Assembly (NCBI GenBank): GCA_033765245.1 | Contig: JANRIF010000193.1 | Location: forward strand, 1-24,404 | DNA length: 24,404 bases | Direction of reading: 5' to 3' | Source of the DNA: GCA-002840015 sp033765245 | GTDB lineage: Bacteria; Pseudomonadota; Gammaproteobacteria; Xanthomonadales; Xanthomonadaceae | Shown here: positions 23,415-24,404 of the stretch, piece after piece | Numbering within the stretch: the first letter of the stretch is position 1 | How the letters are laid out: every line of letters begins with the position of its first letter | The notes under the pieces: model-generated | What the model was told of the DNA's origin: nothing | Seen by the model: only the letters and a program-made list of their open reading frames with translations | The model's database searches: none | Position numbers and translations under genes: made by a program

Positions 23415-24404
23415 GCCGCCGCGCGCTGCCCGCGGGTGGCGGCCAGCGCCTGCTCCAGCAGCTCCCAGCCGGCGTCGCCTCGGTGCGCGCCGGTACTGAT
23501 GACCTGGCGAAATGCGCGCCCGCCGGGCTGACCGTGGTACAGCCCCAGCAGATGCCGGCTGATGTGCTTGAGCGCCACCCCGGCCGCGCACTGCCGTTGC
23601 ACGTATGGCTGCATCGCACGCAGCAGCGCATCGCGCGGGCACAGCGGCAACGCGGGATCGAACAGCGCGCGATCCAACCGGTGCAGCAAGTAGGGATCGT
23701 GATAGGCAGCGCGCCCCAGCATCACCCCATCCACGTGAGTCAATTGCGCCAGCACCGTGTCCGGCGCATCGAGGCCGCCGTTGAGCACCACCGTCAGGTG
23801 TGGCCGCTCGCGCTTGAGCCGGTACGCCCACTCGTAGCGCAGCGGCGGCACCTCGCGATTTTCCTTGGGCGACAGGCCCTGCAGCCACGCCTTGCGCGCG
23901 TGCACCAGAAACACCGTGCAGCCGGCCGCAGCCACGGTATCGACGAAGGCGGTGAAGTGCTCGTAATCCTCCATCTCGTCCACACCGAGCCGGCACTTCA
24001 CGCTCACCGGCACAGATACCGCGGCTACCATCGCCGCCACGCAATCGGCCACCAGCGCCGGTTCCTTCATCAGACAGGCGCCGAAGCGACCCGCCTGCAC
24101 GCGGTCGGACGGACAGCCGACGTTGAGATTGATCTCGTCGTAACCCCAGTCGGCACCGATCCGCGCCGCCTCGGCCAGCATCGCCGGCTCGCTGCCGCCC
24201 AACTGCAATGCCACCGGATGTTCCACCGGATCGAAACCCAGCAGCCGCTCGCGATCGCCCAGCCGCACCGCCTGCGCGTGCACCATCTCGGTGTACAGGC
24301 GCGCATGCGGCGCCAGCAGACGATGGAACACCCGGCAATGGCGGTCGGTCCAGTCCATCATCGGCGCCACGCACAGGCGCACCGACGCCGCGTAGCGCGC
24401 GCCG
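23411..24404 (-). CDS. dusA: tRNA-dihydrouridine synthase A, 5' end outside window
   Basis: DusA reduces uridine to dihydrouridine in the tRNA D-loop (positions 20/20a) using FMN and NADPH. Family motifs, numbered from an in-frame GTG at 24382, are RLCVAPMMDWTDRHCR (2-17), ALQLGGSEP (58-66), NLNVGCPSDRVQ (85-96) with the catalytic cysteine, VKCRLGVD, the DusA-type RKAWLQGLSPKENR, and NGGLDAP. The frame stays open to the window edge with no stop, adding at least GARYAAS, so the true start probably lies a few residues beyond the window; the GTG at 24382 would give a full-looking 323 residues but begins unusually close to the first motif. The C-terminal helical RNA-binding part is present. Confidence 0.94.
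   Translation of the reverse strand, partial: GARYAASVRLCVAPMMDWTDRHCRVFHRLLAPHARLYTEMVHAQAVRLGDRERLLGFDPVEHPVALQLGGSEPAMLAEAARIGADWGYDEINLNVGCPSDRVQAGRFGACLMKEPALVADCVAAMVAAVSVPVSVKCRLGVDEMEDYEHFTAFVDTVAAAGCTVFLVHARKAWLQGLSPKENREVPPLRYEWAYRLKRERPHLTVVLNGGLDAPDTVLAQLTHVDGVMLGRAAYHDPYLLHRLDRALFDPALPLCPRDALLRAMQPYVQRQCAAGVALKHISRHLLGLYHGQPGGRAFRQVISTGAHRGDAGWELLEQALAATRGQRAAA

Overview
The window is high-G+C chromosomal DNA from a gammaproteobacterium, most likely of the order Lysobacterales (Xanthomonadales). This rests on tightly packed, G/C-ending-codon genes, several GTG/TTG starts, and gene groups I associate with that order: the DUF6776 protein, bactofilin, erpA, nudC run; a coaX gene followed by a SPOR protein; a PepSY protein, phoP, phoQ set; and a long TrpS with an added C-terminal domain. 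Species cannot be named from sequence alone. I see no transposase, integrase, phage gene or CRISPR array; this looks like core chromosome.

Layout. (1) 23-3406, minus strand: a coiled-coil membrane protein, bactofilin, erpA, nudC and an ampE-like gene, closely spaced or overlapping, probably one transcript. (2) 3524-9018, plus strand: a large two-receiver GGDEF-EAL-like protein whose GGDEF and EAL motifs are both degraded, then a membrane hybrid histidine kinase with its own receiver and Hpt domain, then a small VOC protein. Strong-looking divergent promoters separate blocks 1 and 2. (3) 9195-10813, minus: trpS with a C-terminal YegP/DUF1508-like domain, overlapping a small membrane protein. 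(4) 10977-11747, plus: a secreted protein of unknown function, followed by a REP-like inverted repeat. (5) 11857-13269, minus: tRNA-Thr(UGU), an exported rhodanese and an arginase, apparently one transcription unit. (6) 13327-18603, minus: a fusion of fatty-acid kinase (FakA-like) with its fatty-acid-binding partner (FakB/DegV-like), then plsY, birA, coaX and a SPOR protein. (7) 18852-19963, plus: a small exported protein with a CxxC motif and an MtfA-type zinc peptidase. (8) 19935-24404, minus: dusA (5' end outside the window), a CtlX-like pentein hydrolase, a PepSY-like exported protein, phoP and phoQ.

Functional links. The most interesting is in block 6. A protein predicted to make acyl-phosphate from free fatty acids sits directly upstream of PlsY, the enzyme that uses acyl-phosphate, followed by birA (biotin for acetyl-CoA carboxylase) and coaX (CoA synthesis), so the group looks like an acyl-lipid and cofactor module. 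In block 2 the kinase is probably the phosphodonor for its neighbour's one intact receiver; that neighbour looks like a c-di-GMP binding or protein-protein output module rather than an enzyme. Arginase and the CtlX-like hydrolase both act on guanidino or ureido compounds but lie about 10 kb apart.

No stretch over 300 bases lacks a gene; the longest gaps (248 bases at 18604-18851 and 176 at 9019-9194) are described below.
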